Shown: positions 32,864 through 39,717 of the stretch, piece by piece | How the letters are laid out: the number at the start of each line of letters is the position of its first letter | How positions within the stretch are numbered: the first letter of the stretch is position 1 | Source: Sphingomonadaceae bacterium 3R27E2-A | GTDB lineage: Bacteria > Pseudomonadota > Alphaproteobacteria > Sphingomonadales > Sphingomonadaceae | Assembly (NCBI GenBank): GCA_005503165.1 | Contig: SCNT01000039.1 | Span: 1-39,717 of the forward strand | Length of the DNA stretch: 39,717 nucleotides | Reading direction: 5' to 3' | Position numbers and translations under genes: made by a program | Notes under the pieces: model-generated | Databases searched by the model: none | Told to the model about the DNA's origin: nothing | What the model saw: the letters and a program-made list of their open reading frames with translations, nothing else

Positions 32864-33224
32864 AAAAATATCGCTCCTCGGTGATCTGACCGCCGCGCAC
32901 GGTGTACAGGGCGATTTCGGTGAAGGGCTGGCGTTCGCCGCTCGCGGGATCGACCAGCACCATGTCCAGAAACAGCGCGAACTGGTCGCCGGTGACGAAG
33001 GGGCCGTCGATGCCGATCTCGTCGATCCGGGCGCCACCGAAGCGGGCGCTGCGCTTGATCCGCGTCGCTTCGATCCCCGACACCGCCGTGCTGATGCCGC
33101 CGGGTAAAGCCGCGGGTTCGATGCTGGTCACGTCCGGCGACCAGTAACGGTCCCCGGCGGTTTCGAACGCACCGTCGCGCAGCAGTGCCGTAAAATCGCG
33201 GGCGATGTCGTGGATAGATGCCAT
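32856..33224 (-). CDS. NTF2-like (SnoaL-type) protein
   Basis: A 122-residue soluble protein beginning MASIHDIARDFTALLRDGAF, then YWSPDVTSIEP and, at the end, FTEIALYTVRGGQITEERYF. This is the pattern of SnoaL/NTF2-like proteins: two N-terminal helices, curved sheet, final G-K/Q-I-x-E-E-x-F/Y strand. No signal peptide, so it is cytoplasmic, in contrast to the exported dioxygenase it is coupled to. AAGGGG lies before ATG 33224; a longer frame to 33239 contains that site and is not used. Members bind or isomerise small polycyclic or aromatic ligands, or have no activity; a role in the pathway of this cluster is inferred. Confidence 0.75.
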   Translation of the reverse strand: MASIHDIARDFTALLRDGAFETAGDRYWSPDVTSIEPAALPGGISTAVSGIEATRIKRSARFGGARIDEIGIDGPFVTGDQFALFLDMVLVDPASGERQPFTEIALYTVRGGQITEERYFYD

Positions 33225-33312
33225 CACCACCCCTTTCAAATGGCGGCGAAGCGGAGCGCGGCGGGCGGCGCGGGATTGACGCGTCGCCTGCCGTGTCTCC
33301 GCACCGGCCCAC

Positions 33313-33759
33313 CTATTTCAGGATCAGTTCCTGATATTCGATGCTGCCGAGTTGCTCGCGCATCTTGCCGCGTTCCGCGCTGGCGGCGCCGGCGGTGCGG
33401 TCGGTCTGCGACAGCATGGCATTGACCTTCTTGTTGAAGGCTTCCTGCTGCGCGGTCGTCAGATAGTCCTTATATTCGACGATCAGGATCAAGTCGGGCT
33501 CACCGGCTCGCGCATTGTTGGTCGCAAGCACATGATAGTCCACGACAATGCCTTCGGCCTTGCCCAGTTCCTGAATCTTTTTCCAGCTGGTGGCGAGCCA
33601 GTCCATATAGTTTTCGAACTGGCCGGGCAGCACGTCGATCCGGCCTGCATTCCAAACCGTGCCCGGCCTGTAGCTCGATTCCTGCGCCATCGCGGGCGCG
33701 GCCTGCGCGGCGGCGATCAGTATCGCAGCCCCGGCGAACAATGTTTTCATCTTCGTCAT
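33313..33759 (-). CDS. Secreted small protein, possibly dimeric alpha/beta-barrel type
   Basis: A 148-residue protein with a Sec signal peptide (MTKMKTLFAGAAILIAAAQA, cleavage near AMA|QE, 25). I do not recognise a named family. The mature part reads VWNAGRIDVLPGQFENYMDW, then KKIQELGKAEGIVVDYHVLA, then EPDLILIVEYKDYLTT and a helical C-terminus ending SIEYQELILK. The strand-helix-strand order with a G-x-F/E-x-Y helix resembles ferredoxin-like NIPSNAP or monooxygenase-type barrels, but this is a fold guess only. GAAGAGA precedes ATG 33759. It lies between the NTF2-like and MFS genes in one leftward cluster and would share a periplasmic location with the dioxygenase. Confidence 0.65.
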   Translation of the reverse strand: MTKMKTLFAGAAILIAAAQAAPAMAQESSYRPGTVWNAGRIDVLPGQFENYMDWLATSWKKIQELGKAEGIVVDYHVLATNNARAGEPDLILIVEYKDYLTTAQQEAFNKKVNAMLSQTDRTAGAASAERGKMREQLGSIEYQELILK

Positions 33760-33813
33760 CGTCTCTTCCCTCCAATCTTCCCGTCCGGGATCGGGCGGGC
33801 GTCTGCAAAAAAA

Positions 33814-35136
33814 CTAGGCCGGCACGGCGTCGGCGGGCGCGCTGTGCCCGCGCAGCCGGTGACGCAGCACCAGGATCAGCGCCGACATCAGCAGCGCGAC
33901 GACCGAAAAGACGACGAGCGCGAGCTCGAAGCTGCCCGTCGCATCCTTCGCCGCACCCCAGCCATAGGGCGCGAGGAAGGCGCCGATCTGCGACAGCGTG
34001 TTGATGGCGGCCGCCCCGACCGCGAGCTCGCGCACATGCAGCGCCTCGGCCCAGCCCGACGATGTCAGCATCGGGATCGCGAAACACACGGCCGCGAAAG
34101 CGAGATAGGCGATGCAAGTCAGCAGCGGTGACGGCGACAGCCCCATGACCAGCACCGCGGCGGCAAGGACGATCCCGCACCGGAAGGCCGCGCCCCAGCG
34201 GTCGCCGTTCCGGTCAGCATGGTTGCCAAGGACAAGGATCGCCGCGGCCCCCAAAAGACCGCCGAGCGCCACCAGATAGCCGATCGACTTGGTATCGAGC
34301 GCCGTCGCCTCTAGCAGGATCAGCGGCGCATTCAGGATGACCGTCGTGATGACGGCGATCAGCAGAAAGCCGATCGCGCCCAGCAGCAGCACGCGCGGAT
34401 TGCGAAAGGCGCCCAGCACATCGTGGCGGGCGGGGGCGCCGATCCGCGCCTGTTCGCGCGCCAGCTCGGTCTCGATCCACGCCTTTTCGTCGGCTGTGAG
34501 CCAGGCGGACGTCGCCGGGGCGTCGGGCAGATAGCGCAGCACCACCAGCCCGAACACCACGGTCGGCAGGCCCTGGACCAGGAACAGCCATTGCCAGCCG
34601 TGCAGCCCGCCGGTTTCGTCGAGCGCGAGCAGCCATCCCGACATGCCCCCCATCGCGACCGACGCCAACGGCGAAGCGATGAAGAAGCGACTGACCGCGC
34701 GGCTGCGATGGCAGGGCGGAAACCAGCCGGAAAAATAGAAGATGACGCCGGGGTAGAATCCGGCCTCCGCCACGCCGAGCAGGAAGCGGAGCGCATAAAA
34801 TTGCATCGGTGTCGCGACGAACATCATCGCCGCCGACAGCAGTCCCCAGGTAATCATGATCCGCGCGATCCATCGGCGCGCGCCAAAGCGCACGAGCATC
34901 AGGTTCGACGGAATTTCGAACAGCGCATAGCCGAGGAAGAACAGGCCGCCGCCCAGTCCGTAGATCGTGGCGCTGAACCGCAGATCCTCGTTCATCTGCG
35001 TCGCCGCGAAGCTGACGTTCACGCGGTCCATATAGGCGAAGAGATAGGCGATCAGGATCAGCGGCAGGATGCGCCAGAACGCCTTGCCCATTGCGGACCG
35101 TCCGATTGCCGATACGTGCCTGTGGTTCGCCGCCAT
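33814..35136 (-). CDS. MFS transporter, ACS (anion:cation symporter) type
   Basis: A 440-residue inner-membrane transporter with about twelve helices. The first is ILPLILIAYLFAYMDRVNVS, and the motif between helices 2 and 3 is EIPSNLMLVRFGARRWIARI, which together with RFLLGVAEAGFYPGVIFYFS marks the ACS family of organic-anion importers (for example phthalate, hydroxyphenylacetate, tartrate). A central loop (DAPATSAWLTADEKAWIETE) separates the two halves. ATG 35136 is chosen for GGGGAG eight bases before it. It sits with the dioxygenase, so the likely cargo is an aromatic acid or its ring-cleavage product. The cluster order suggests one transcript with the genes after it. Confidence 0.9.
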   Translation of the reverse strand: MAANHRHVSAIGRSAMGKAFWRILPLILIAYLFAYMDRVNVSFAATQMNEDLRFSATIYGLGGGLFFLGYALFEIPSNLMLVRFGARRWIARIMITWGLLSAAMMFVATPMQFYALRFLLGVAEAGFYPGVIFYFSGWFPPCHRSRAVSRFFIASPLASVAMGGMSGWLLALDETGGLHGWQWLFLVQGLPTVVFGLVVLRYLPDAPATSAWLTADEKAWIETELAREQARIGAPARHDVLGAFRNPRVLLLGAIGFLLIAVITTVILNAPLILLEATALDTKSIGYLVALGGLLGAAAILVLGNHADRNGDRWGAAFRCGIVLAAAVLVMGLSPSPLLTCIAYLAFAAVCFAIPMLTSSGWAEALHVRELAVGAAAINTLSQIGAFLAPYGWGAAKDATGSFELALVVFSVVALLMSALILVLRHRLRGHSAPADAVPA

Positions 35137-35297
35137 GACATGCTCCCCGGCGCAGACACAGGCTTCCCGTCGCCGGAGCCGGAGTAACCGGCCCGCGCCA
35201 TGCGCCTTCAAAATGTCTGTTATGCCCGCTGCGGACTTTGCATTTCCGTAGCGTCAGCCGTCAATCGGCCCATCGTCAATAAAGCGTCAAGCGCGCG

Positions 35298-37427
35298 TCA
35301 ATTCGGCAAGAGGGGTGATGTTTCCAGACGATTGCTGGGCGCAGGGAGCAGGTCGGGCCAGCCATATTTGTCCCAAGCGGCCGCCAGGCCGATGCGCTGG
35401 GCAAAGGGAATGAATTCGGGATGCTGCCAGATCCGCCGGATCGGATCGACATCGGCCCAGATCGACAGCAGGCAGAGCGTGTTCGCGGGCGAGATTGCAT
35501 GGCTAACGGCCTCGAACAGCCGTTCGGGGTAGCCCATGAAGATCGCGGGCAGGACGATCGAGGCGTCGGCGGGGTCGTGCAATTGCGTCTGCATCATGTC
35601 GAGCATCGCACAATAGGTCGCGCGATCCTCGTCGCGGCCGCTGCACACGCCTTGCGCCGCGACGTGCCAATAGGCGTCCATCATCGCGGGGGGCATCGGA
35701 TCGGTCCCGGCGGGCGGGAAAATGACCTTGTTCAGTAGCATGCGGGTTTGCTGATATTGCTCGACGGCCAGATCGTGCTGCCCCGACGCGGCGGTGGCCA
35801 CCGCGAGCCACATCGACGGAAAGCCGAGGTCGACCATGCGCTGTCCCGCCTCGATCGCTGCGTCGATATCCCCCAGGTTGAACCGGCCGACCGATCGCAG
35901 GTTGAACTTGCGGCCATCGACCGGGTCCTGATCGATCGCCGCCTCGACATATTGCATCGCTTCGGTAGTGCGTCCGCAATAGAGCAGGAACGAACCCAGC
36001 CGCATGCAGACCGCCGGATTGTTCGGTTCGAGCCGATAGCCCTGGAACGCCAGATCGAGCGCGCCGACGACGTCGTTCTGCGTCCACTGGTGAACGCCGA
36101 GCAGCGAATAGGCGTAGCCAAGGCCGGGGGCGAGTCCGATCGCAGTGCGCGCGCAATCGGCCATGCGTTCCGATGCTGCGCGACGATCGAGGCAGGGGGT
36201 GTAGACCGCGATCAGTTGGTGCGCCTCGGCCAGCGCGACCCAGGCCTCGGCAAACTGCGGGTCGAGCGCGACGGCCTGTTCGAGCAGATCGACGGCCGTC
36301 TCCAACAGCCCGTCGCCAAACACCCGCGCGCTCAACGACCGGCCTTGCAGAAACAGGTCATAGGCCTTTTTGCTGCCGGTCATGCCGCGTGCCGGCGGCG
36401 GCGCCATCGCGATGCCCAGGACATTGCCGACCGCATTGGTGACCGCCTGCGCCACGGTCGCCTGCAACGCGAATATCCCGTCGAGCGATCCGTCGTACCG
36501 CTGGGCCCAGCTTTCGAAACCCGTCGCCCCGTCGATCAGGTGGATATGGACGCGCAGCCTTTCGCCCTGTCGCTGGACCGAACCCTCGACAAGGTGCGAG
36601 ACGCGCAGGGCTTTCGCGATGTCGGGCGGGGCCAGCGGCGAATCCCGGAAATGGAAGGACGAGGTTCGCCCGGCGACCAGCAATTGCGGCACCTGTCCCA
36701 GCGCCGTGATGAGTTCCTCGACGACGCCGTCGGCGAAATAATCGGGGGCACCGCCCCCACCGACCGATTGGAAGGGCAGCACCGCGATTCTCGTCCGTCC
36801 GCCGCCCGCCGCCGCGGCCGGGACGGGGGGCGCTTCGGGACCGCGAGCGGACCATGCGTCGCGCAGCCGCGCGGACGTGTCGCGATCCCCGGCCCGCTCC
36901 AGCGTGGCCAGTCCGGCCTCGACCGCCGCATGCAGCCGCCGCTCGGCATCGCCGCTGCGCCGCGCCAGCCACTGGTTGAAGGCGGCGCCGAAATCCATCT
37001 GGTCGAGGATCGGTTTCGTCCCGATCGCGTCGATCTGCGCGATCGCCGCAGGAAAATCCCCACTCGCCAGCGCGCGCTCCAGCGCCGCAAGATCGGTCGT
37101 GACGGCACCGGGCCGCAGCGCGACGCTGCTGCGCGAGACGTTCAATATGCCCGCTCCGTGCGGCGCAAGCAGCTTGCCCAGATCGAGCAAACATTGGCGC
37201 AGGCTGGCCCTGGCGTGGGCCTCGAAGCGGCCGGGCCACAAGAGCTTGCTCAGGAAATCGCGCTCGATCACTTCGTCGCCGACAAGGCATAATATGGCAA
37301 GCAAAGCCCGGGCGCGGCGGTTGGTAATCGAAATTTCATGGTGATCGGGCGCGCGGAGTTGAAACGGGCCGAACACAGACGCGTAAGCTGCGGACTGGCC
37401 ACGACATGGAGTCCCCACCTGTTCCAT
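35298..37427 (-). CDS. Transcriptional regulator with N-terminal winged helix, TolB-like segment and TPR repeats
   Basis: A 709-residue protein without a membrane segment. Residues ~18-110 form an OmpR/SARP-like winged DNA-binding domain (RRARALLAILCLVGDEVIER, LLWPGRFEAHARASLRQCLL). A helical region follows. Then comes a block RIAVLPFQSVGGGGAPDYFA, DGVVEELITALGQVPQLLVA with VEGSVQRQGERLRVHIHLID (about 212-315), the segment seen in CadC/adenylate-cyclase-linked regulators. TPR-type helical repeats run from ~345 to ~580 (AVALDPQFAEAWVALAEAHQ, GYRLEPNNPAVCMRLGSFLL). CadC relatives normally have a membrane helix between the first two parts; none is visible here, so it should be cytoplasmic. It is leftward, 161 bases upstream of the MFS gene, and is the likely controller of that cluster. 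Confidence 0.82.
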   Translation of the reverse strand: MEQVGTPCRGQSAAYASVFGPFQLRAPDHHEISITNRRARALLAILCLVGDEVIERDFLSKLLWPGRFEAHARASLRQCLLDLGKLLAPHGAGILNVSRSSVALRPGAVTTDLAALERALASGDFPAAIAQIDAIGTKPILDQMDFGAAFNQWLARRSGDAERRLHAAVEAGLATLERAGDRDTSARLRDAWSARGPEAPPVPAAAAGGGRTRIAVLPFQSVGGGGAPDYFADGVVEELITALGQVPQLLVAGRTSSFHFRDSPLAPPDIAKALRVSHLVEGSVQRQGERLRVHIHLIDGATGFESWAQRYDGSLDGIFALQATVAQAVTNAVGNVLGIAMAPPPARGMTGSKKAYDLFLQGRSLSARVFGDGLLETAVDLLEQAVALDPQFAEAWVALAEAHQLIAVYTPCLDRRAASERMADCARTAIGLAPGLGYAYSLLGVHQWTQNDVVGALDLAFQGYRLEPNNPAVCMRLGSFLLYCGRTTEAMQYVEAAIDQDPVDGRKFNLRSVGRFNLGDIDAAIEAGQRMVDLGFPSMWLAVATAASGQHDLAVEQYQQTRMLLNKVIFPPAGTDPMPPAMMDAYWHVAAQGVCSGRDEDRATYCAMLDMMQTQLHDPADASIVLPAIFMGYPERLFEAVSHAISPANTLCLLSIWADVDPIRRIWQHPEFIPFAQRIGLAAAWDKYGWPDLLPAPSNRLETSPLLPN

Positions 37428-37624
37428 TGCCCTGTTTGCGCCTCCCCACCGCCGCGCAATATTAGCGCAGGCCCGACCGGCCCGGCAATCGCAATTTCCC
37501 GCACAGCGGCTGCAGGGGATGATCGCGCCTCGCCCTGAAATCGTGACCGGCGCAAGCGCGCCGGTGGCATGAGCGGTAAGTTCCGGCCTCGGAGGCTAAA
37601 CGCGGTCCTATTCAACGATCGCTA

Positions 37625-39388
37625 TTACGCGGTCGCCGTCACCCGGTTTCGCCCGTCCCGCTTTGAGCGATAAAGTCGCCGATCCGCTTCTTCAAATACG
37701 CTGTCAATTTCTGCCAACGCATGCAGTTCTGCAATCCCGCCACTAATGGTGATATCGAACTCAAGCGATGCCGAAAGGATAGCGATCTCGCTTTGAAGCC
37801 CTCCGAAAAAACGTTGCGCTGCTGTGATGTCGCCAGCCAATAGGATCAGGAATTCGTCACCGCCCAATCGCGCCACAAGATGATCGCTACCGGAAAGACG
37901 CACAATAGCCGCGGCCAGTTCGACCAACGCGCGATCGCCAGCCTTGTGACCGAACCGGTCATTTATGCCCTTGAAATTATCTATATCGATCAAGGCAATA
38001 CAGGCTGCCTCTCCCTTGATCGGAACGCGCTCAATGGCTGCATCGAAGCCGGCGCGATTAGGAATTTTGGTGAGGGGATCCGTCATTGCGAGGCGCGCGA
38101 TCTCCCGCTCGCGCGCTCGCTGCGCCGTCACGTCACGGACAGTCGCAACTGTTCCGACCACTTTTTCGTCCGACATAACCGCCTTGACCGTCGCCTCGAG
38201 CGTGCGACCCTCGAGATTGGTGGGAGCGAAATCGGCGATCTGGGTTTCGGCGGGATCGGCAAGGGCGGCGCGGCATAGTTTAGCCAGGACCGGACCGATC
38301 TTCAGCGCAAGCTCGTCGATCAAGGCACCGCGGCAGGACCCAGCACTTAATCCCAGCAGCTCGTCGGTCGCTCCATCGGCCCAACGGCAACTGCCGCCAT
38401 CATCGAAACTGAGGATCGCGTCGGGGGAATGGTCTAGAATCATCCGCAGCATTTCTTCCCGACGCGCTGCCTCGGCCAACGCCTCCGCGCGCGAGGCAAC
38501 GAGAGCGGTCACAGGCAGTGCTGTCCCGAGCAAAATGGCGAGATAGGACTGGAAGAAGATCGCTTCGAAAACCGGGCCGCCCTGCACCAAGGCAACCGGT
38601 CCGAGATGGTAGACTGCGGCAAGCGCGCCGGAAATCCCAACGATAACCACCCCCGCTTGCGTGGCGAGGCGACCTGACCGGAAAGCTAGCAGGAGGAGGC
38701 TGCAGAGGGGCGCGAACAAAAGCGGGAGACCGCTTTGGCCGAAGACAAACGCGCTGACGGCTGTGTGAAACAGCAAGAGGAACAGATCTTCTGCGCGCTT
38801 TCGCGAGCCGCGCATACGGAGCGCCGATACATAGCTCCCGTCGAACCATGATTTTAGAAAGGGTGTCAGGATAACAATGCCGAGCGCGTTGCTTGAGTAC
38901 CAACGCTCTAGCGAAGGTAGAAATGCCTCGCCATAGTTCACCCAGGATACCGTCGACCCGGCGATCGCGCCTACTGCGGGTGCAATGAGCCCGCCGCAGA
39001 TGAGAAAGGTGAATGTCGCACGAGCATTGGCAAGAATCTCGCCTTTTTGCGAGCAACGACGTAATGTCCAGGCCGCAAGAAGAACTTGAGCCATGTTTAT
39101 AAGGCCATACAAAGTAATTCCCGGCGCCCATTCACGGGTCAGGCCGTTGGCGCCAAGATTTGCTGCCCATCCCAACGCAAGTGCGAGCGGCCAATCCGAT
39201 TTCGGTCGGCTCAGCAAAAGCGCAAGGATCGCCGCATCAGCTAGCCACACGGTTGCGTGGCTCTTGCCGTCACTCGTGAGAAGGATCGTGCCAGCAGCGA
39301 GGGTGAAGTATAACAGCGCCCCGGTCAGTAACAGAGCGACGCGGTGTTGGGCCCGGCGAACCGGCCGAATGGTATCGTTTGATGGCAT
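37625..39388 (-). CDS. Membrane diguanylate cyclase (MASE1-PAS-GGDEF)
   Basis: A 587-residue signalling enzyme that makes cyclic di-GMP from two GTP. The first ~300 residues are an eight-helix MASE1 sensor (VWLADAAILALLLSRPKSDW, ALGWAANLGANGL, SSNALGIVILTPFLKSW). A PAS domain lies at about 310-420 (MLRMILDHSPDAILSFDDGG, CRWADGATDELLGLSAGSCR). The GGDEF domain starts at DPLTKIPNRAGFDAA (about 440) and has the intact active site ARLGGDEFLILLAG. The inhibitory RxxD site is not canonical: S-G-S-D precedes, with one extra residue before the active-site loop. No EAL domain. It is monocistronic, with no obvious partner gene. The MASE1 ligand is unknown. Confidence 0.92.
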   Translation of the reverse strand: MPSNDTIRPVRRAQHRVALLLTGALLYFTLAAGTILLTSDGKSHATVWLADAAILALLLSRPKSDWPLALALGWAANLGANGLTREWAPGITLYGLINMAQVLLAAWTLRRCSQKGEILANARATFTFLICGGLIAPAVGAIAGSTVSWVNYGEAFLPSLERWYSSNALGIVILTPFLKSWFDGSYVSALRMRGSRKRAEDLFLLLFHTAVSAFVFGQSGLPLLFAPLCSLLLLAFRSGRLATQAGVVIVGISGALAAVYHLGPVALVQGGPVFEAIFFQSYLAILLGTALPVTALVASRAEALAEAARREEMLRMILDHSPDAILSFDDGGSCRWADGATDELLGLSAGSCRGALIDELALKIGPVLAKLCRAALADPAETQIADFAPTNLEGRTLEATVKAVMSDEKVVGTVATVRDVTAQRAREREIARLAMTDPLTKIPNRAGFDAAIERVPIKGEAACIALIDIDNFKGINDRFGHKAGDRALVELAAAIVRLSGSDHLVARLGGDEFLILLAGDITAAQRFFGGLQSEIAILSASLEFDITISGGIAELHALAEIDSVFEEADRRLYRSKRDGRNRVTATA

Positions 39389-39622
39389 CGCGACTGCTCA
39401 GTGTTGCGGCGCGTTATACGGCAAAGTTTGAGAGCGAAACAGCATTTCGATCATAACGGAGAGACCGGCAGAAAGTTTAACAGGACTGTGAGCATCTTAT
39501 ACGTACCCGCCATGCTTGCTCGACGATCGTTCGCTGCGCTACGGATTCTCCAACTTGCCAATATCGGACTTTTCGGTGCGCCTGGAAGGCGTTCCCATCT
39601 CCTGCGGAACATCCAAGGAAGA
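39389..39622. other. Intergenic interval at the right edge
   Basis: No supported gene. It must hold the promoter of the leftward diguanylate cyclase gene and the 3' end region of the partial gene that enters from the right. Open frames here resemble nothing I know. Confidence 0.4.
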
Positions 39623-39717
39623 TCAGCTTCGCGGCAAAGTGGCGAGTTCGAGAGGCGTCACCGCGGACTTTCTGCGCTCCGAATAGCGGTCGACGAGCTG
39701 TTCGGCGTGGCCACGGA
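39623..39717 (-). CDS. 3' end of an unidentified leftward gene (cut by window edge)
   Basis: The minus strand from the window end reads in one frame as RGHAEQLVDRYSERRKSAVT then PLELATLPRS and a TGA stop at 39623-39625. Composition and codon use look coding, and the other two frames are poorer. I cannot assign a family from about 30 residues. It is in the same direction as the diguanylate cyclase gene and about 235 bases upstream of it. Confidence 0.4.
   Translation of the reverse strand, partial: RGHAEQLVDRYSERRKSAVTPLELATLPRS

Noticed and set aside
1..39717. tRNA, rRNA, CRISPR array or replication origin
   Set aside because: No cloverleaf-like sequence, no regularly spaced repeats and no DnaA-box cluster was seen on reading through; a covariance search was not possible here.

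Overview
This window reads as chromosome of a high-GC alphaproteobacterium of the Sphingomonadaceae; Sphingopyxis or a close relative is my best guess. The reasons are two large TonB-dependent receptors of sphingomonad type, a CopA/CopB copper-oxidase pair, codon choice, and the mix of catabolic and metal-resistance genes. The genus is inference, because no marker gene is present.

Layout. (1) 1-2025 is the right part of an IS21-family element (istB cut by the window start, istA complete). It has disrupted a membrane-bound cytochrome c gene, whose first ~70 codons remain at 2026-2234. (2) 2591-14342 is a copper-handling locus built around two divergent transcripts. Leftward are copC, copD, an AraC regulator, a methyltransferase, a CPx-type copper ATPase and an NTF2-like secreted protein. 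Rightward are an ECF sigma module resembling CnrY-CnrX-CnrH, the periplasmic multicopper oxidase CopA, the outer-membrane protein CopB (frameshifted near its end), a DUF305 protein, a DUF411 protein and a small lipoprotein with a His/Met tail. A 9+9 bp perfect inverted repeat lies midway between the two start codons. (3) 14343-18096 looks more AT-rich and patchy: a thioredoxin-reductase-like flavoprotein, an orphan FliQ-like protein, a nuclease-like gene interrupted by a stop codon, and gene-poor gaps.

(4) 18097-32023 looks like an uptake and processing region. A TonB receptor faces a LysR regulator. Divergent from lysR is a tightly overlapped operon for a polar amino-acid ABC transporter whose two permeases are fused into one protein, with a cystathionine beta-lyase-like C-S lyase between the permease and ATPase genes. 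Next comes a second TonB receptor with two PepSY membrane proteins, followed by a convergent HutC-type GntR repressor. Similar CTGTATA-type sites lie at the promoters of that receptor and of the repressor gene. (5) 32228-37427 is a leftward cluster: a TPR-containing transcriptional regulator, an ACS-type MFS transporter, a small secreted protein, an NTF2-like protein and a Tat-exported intradiol dioxygenase with its iron ligands intact. (6) 37625-39388 is a MASE1-PAS-GGDEF diguanylate cyclase. The window ends in the 3' end of an unidentified leftward gene.

The best candidates for something undescribed are the CnrX-type sensor with a complete nickel/cobalt-type ligand set inside a copper locus together with its central palindrome, the fused permease plus C-S lyase uptake operon, and the HutC-controlled TonB/PepSY module. 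I saw no tRNA, rRNA or CRISPR array.
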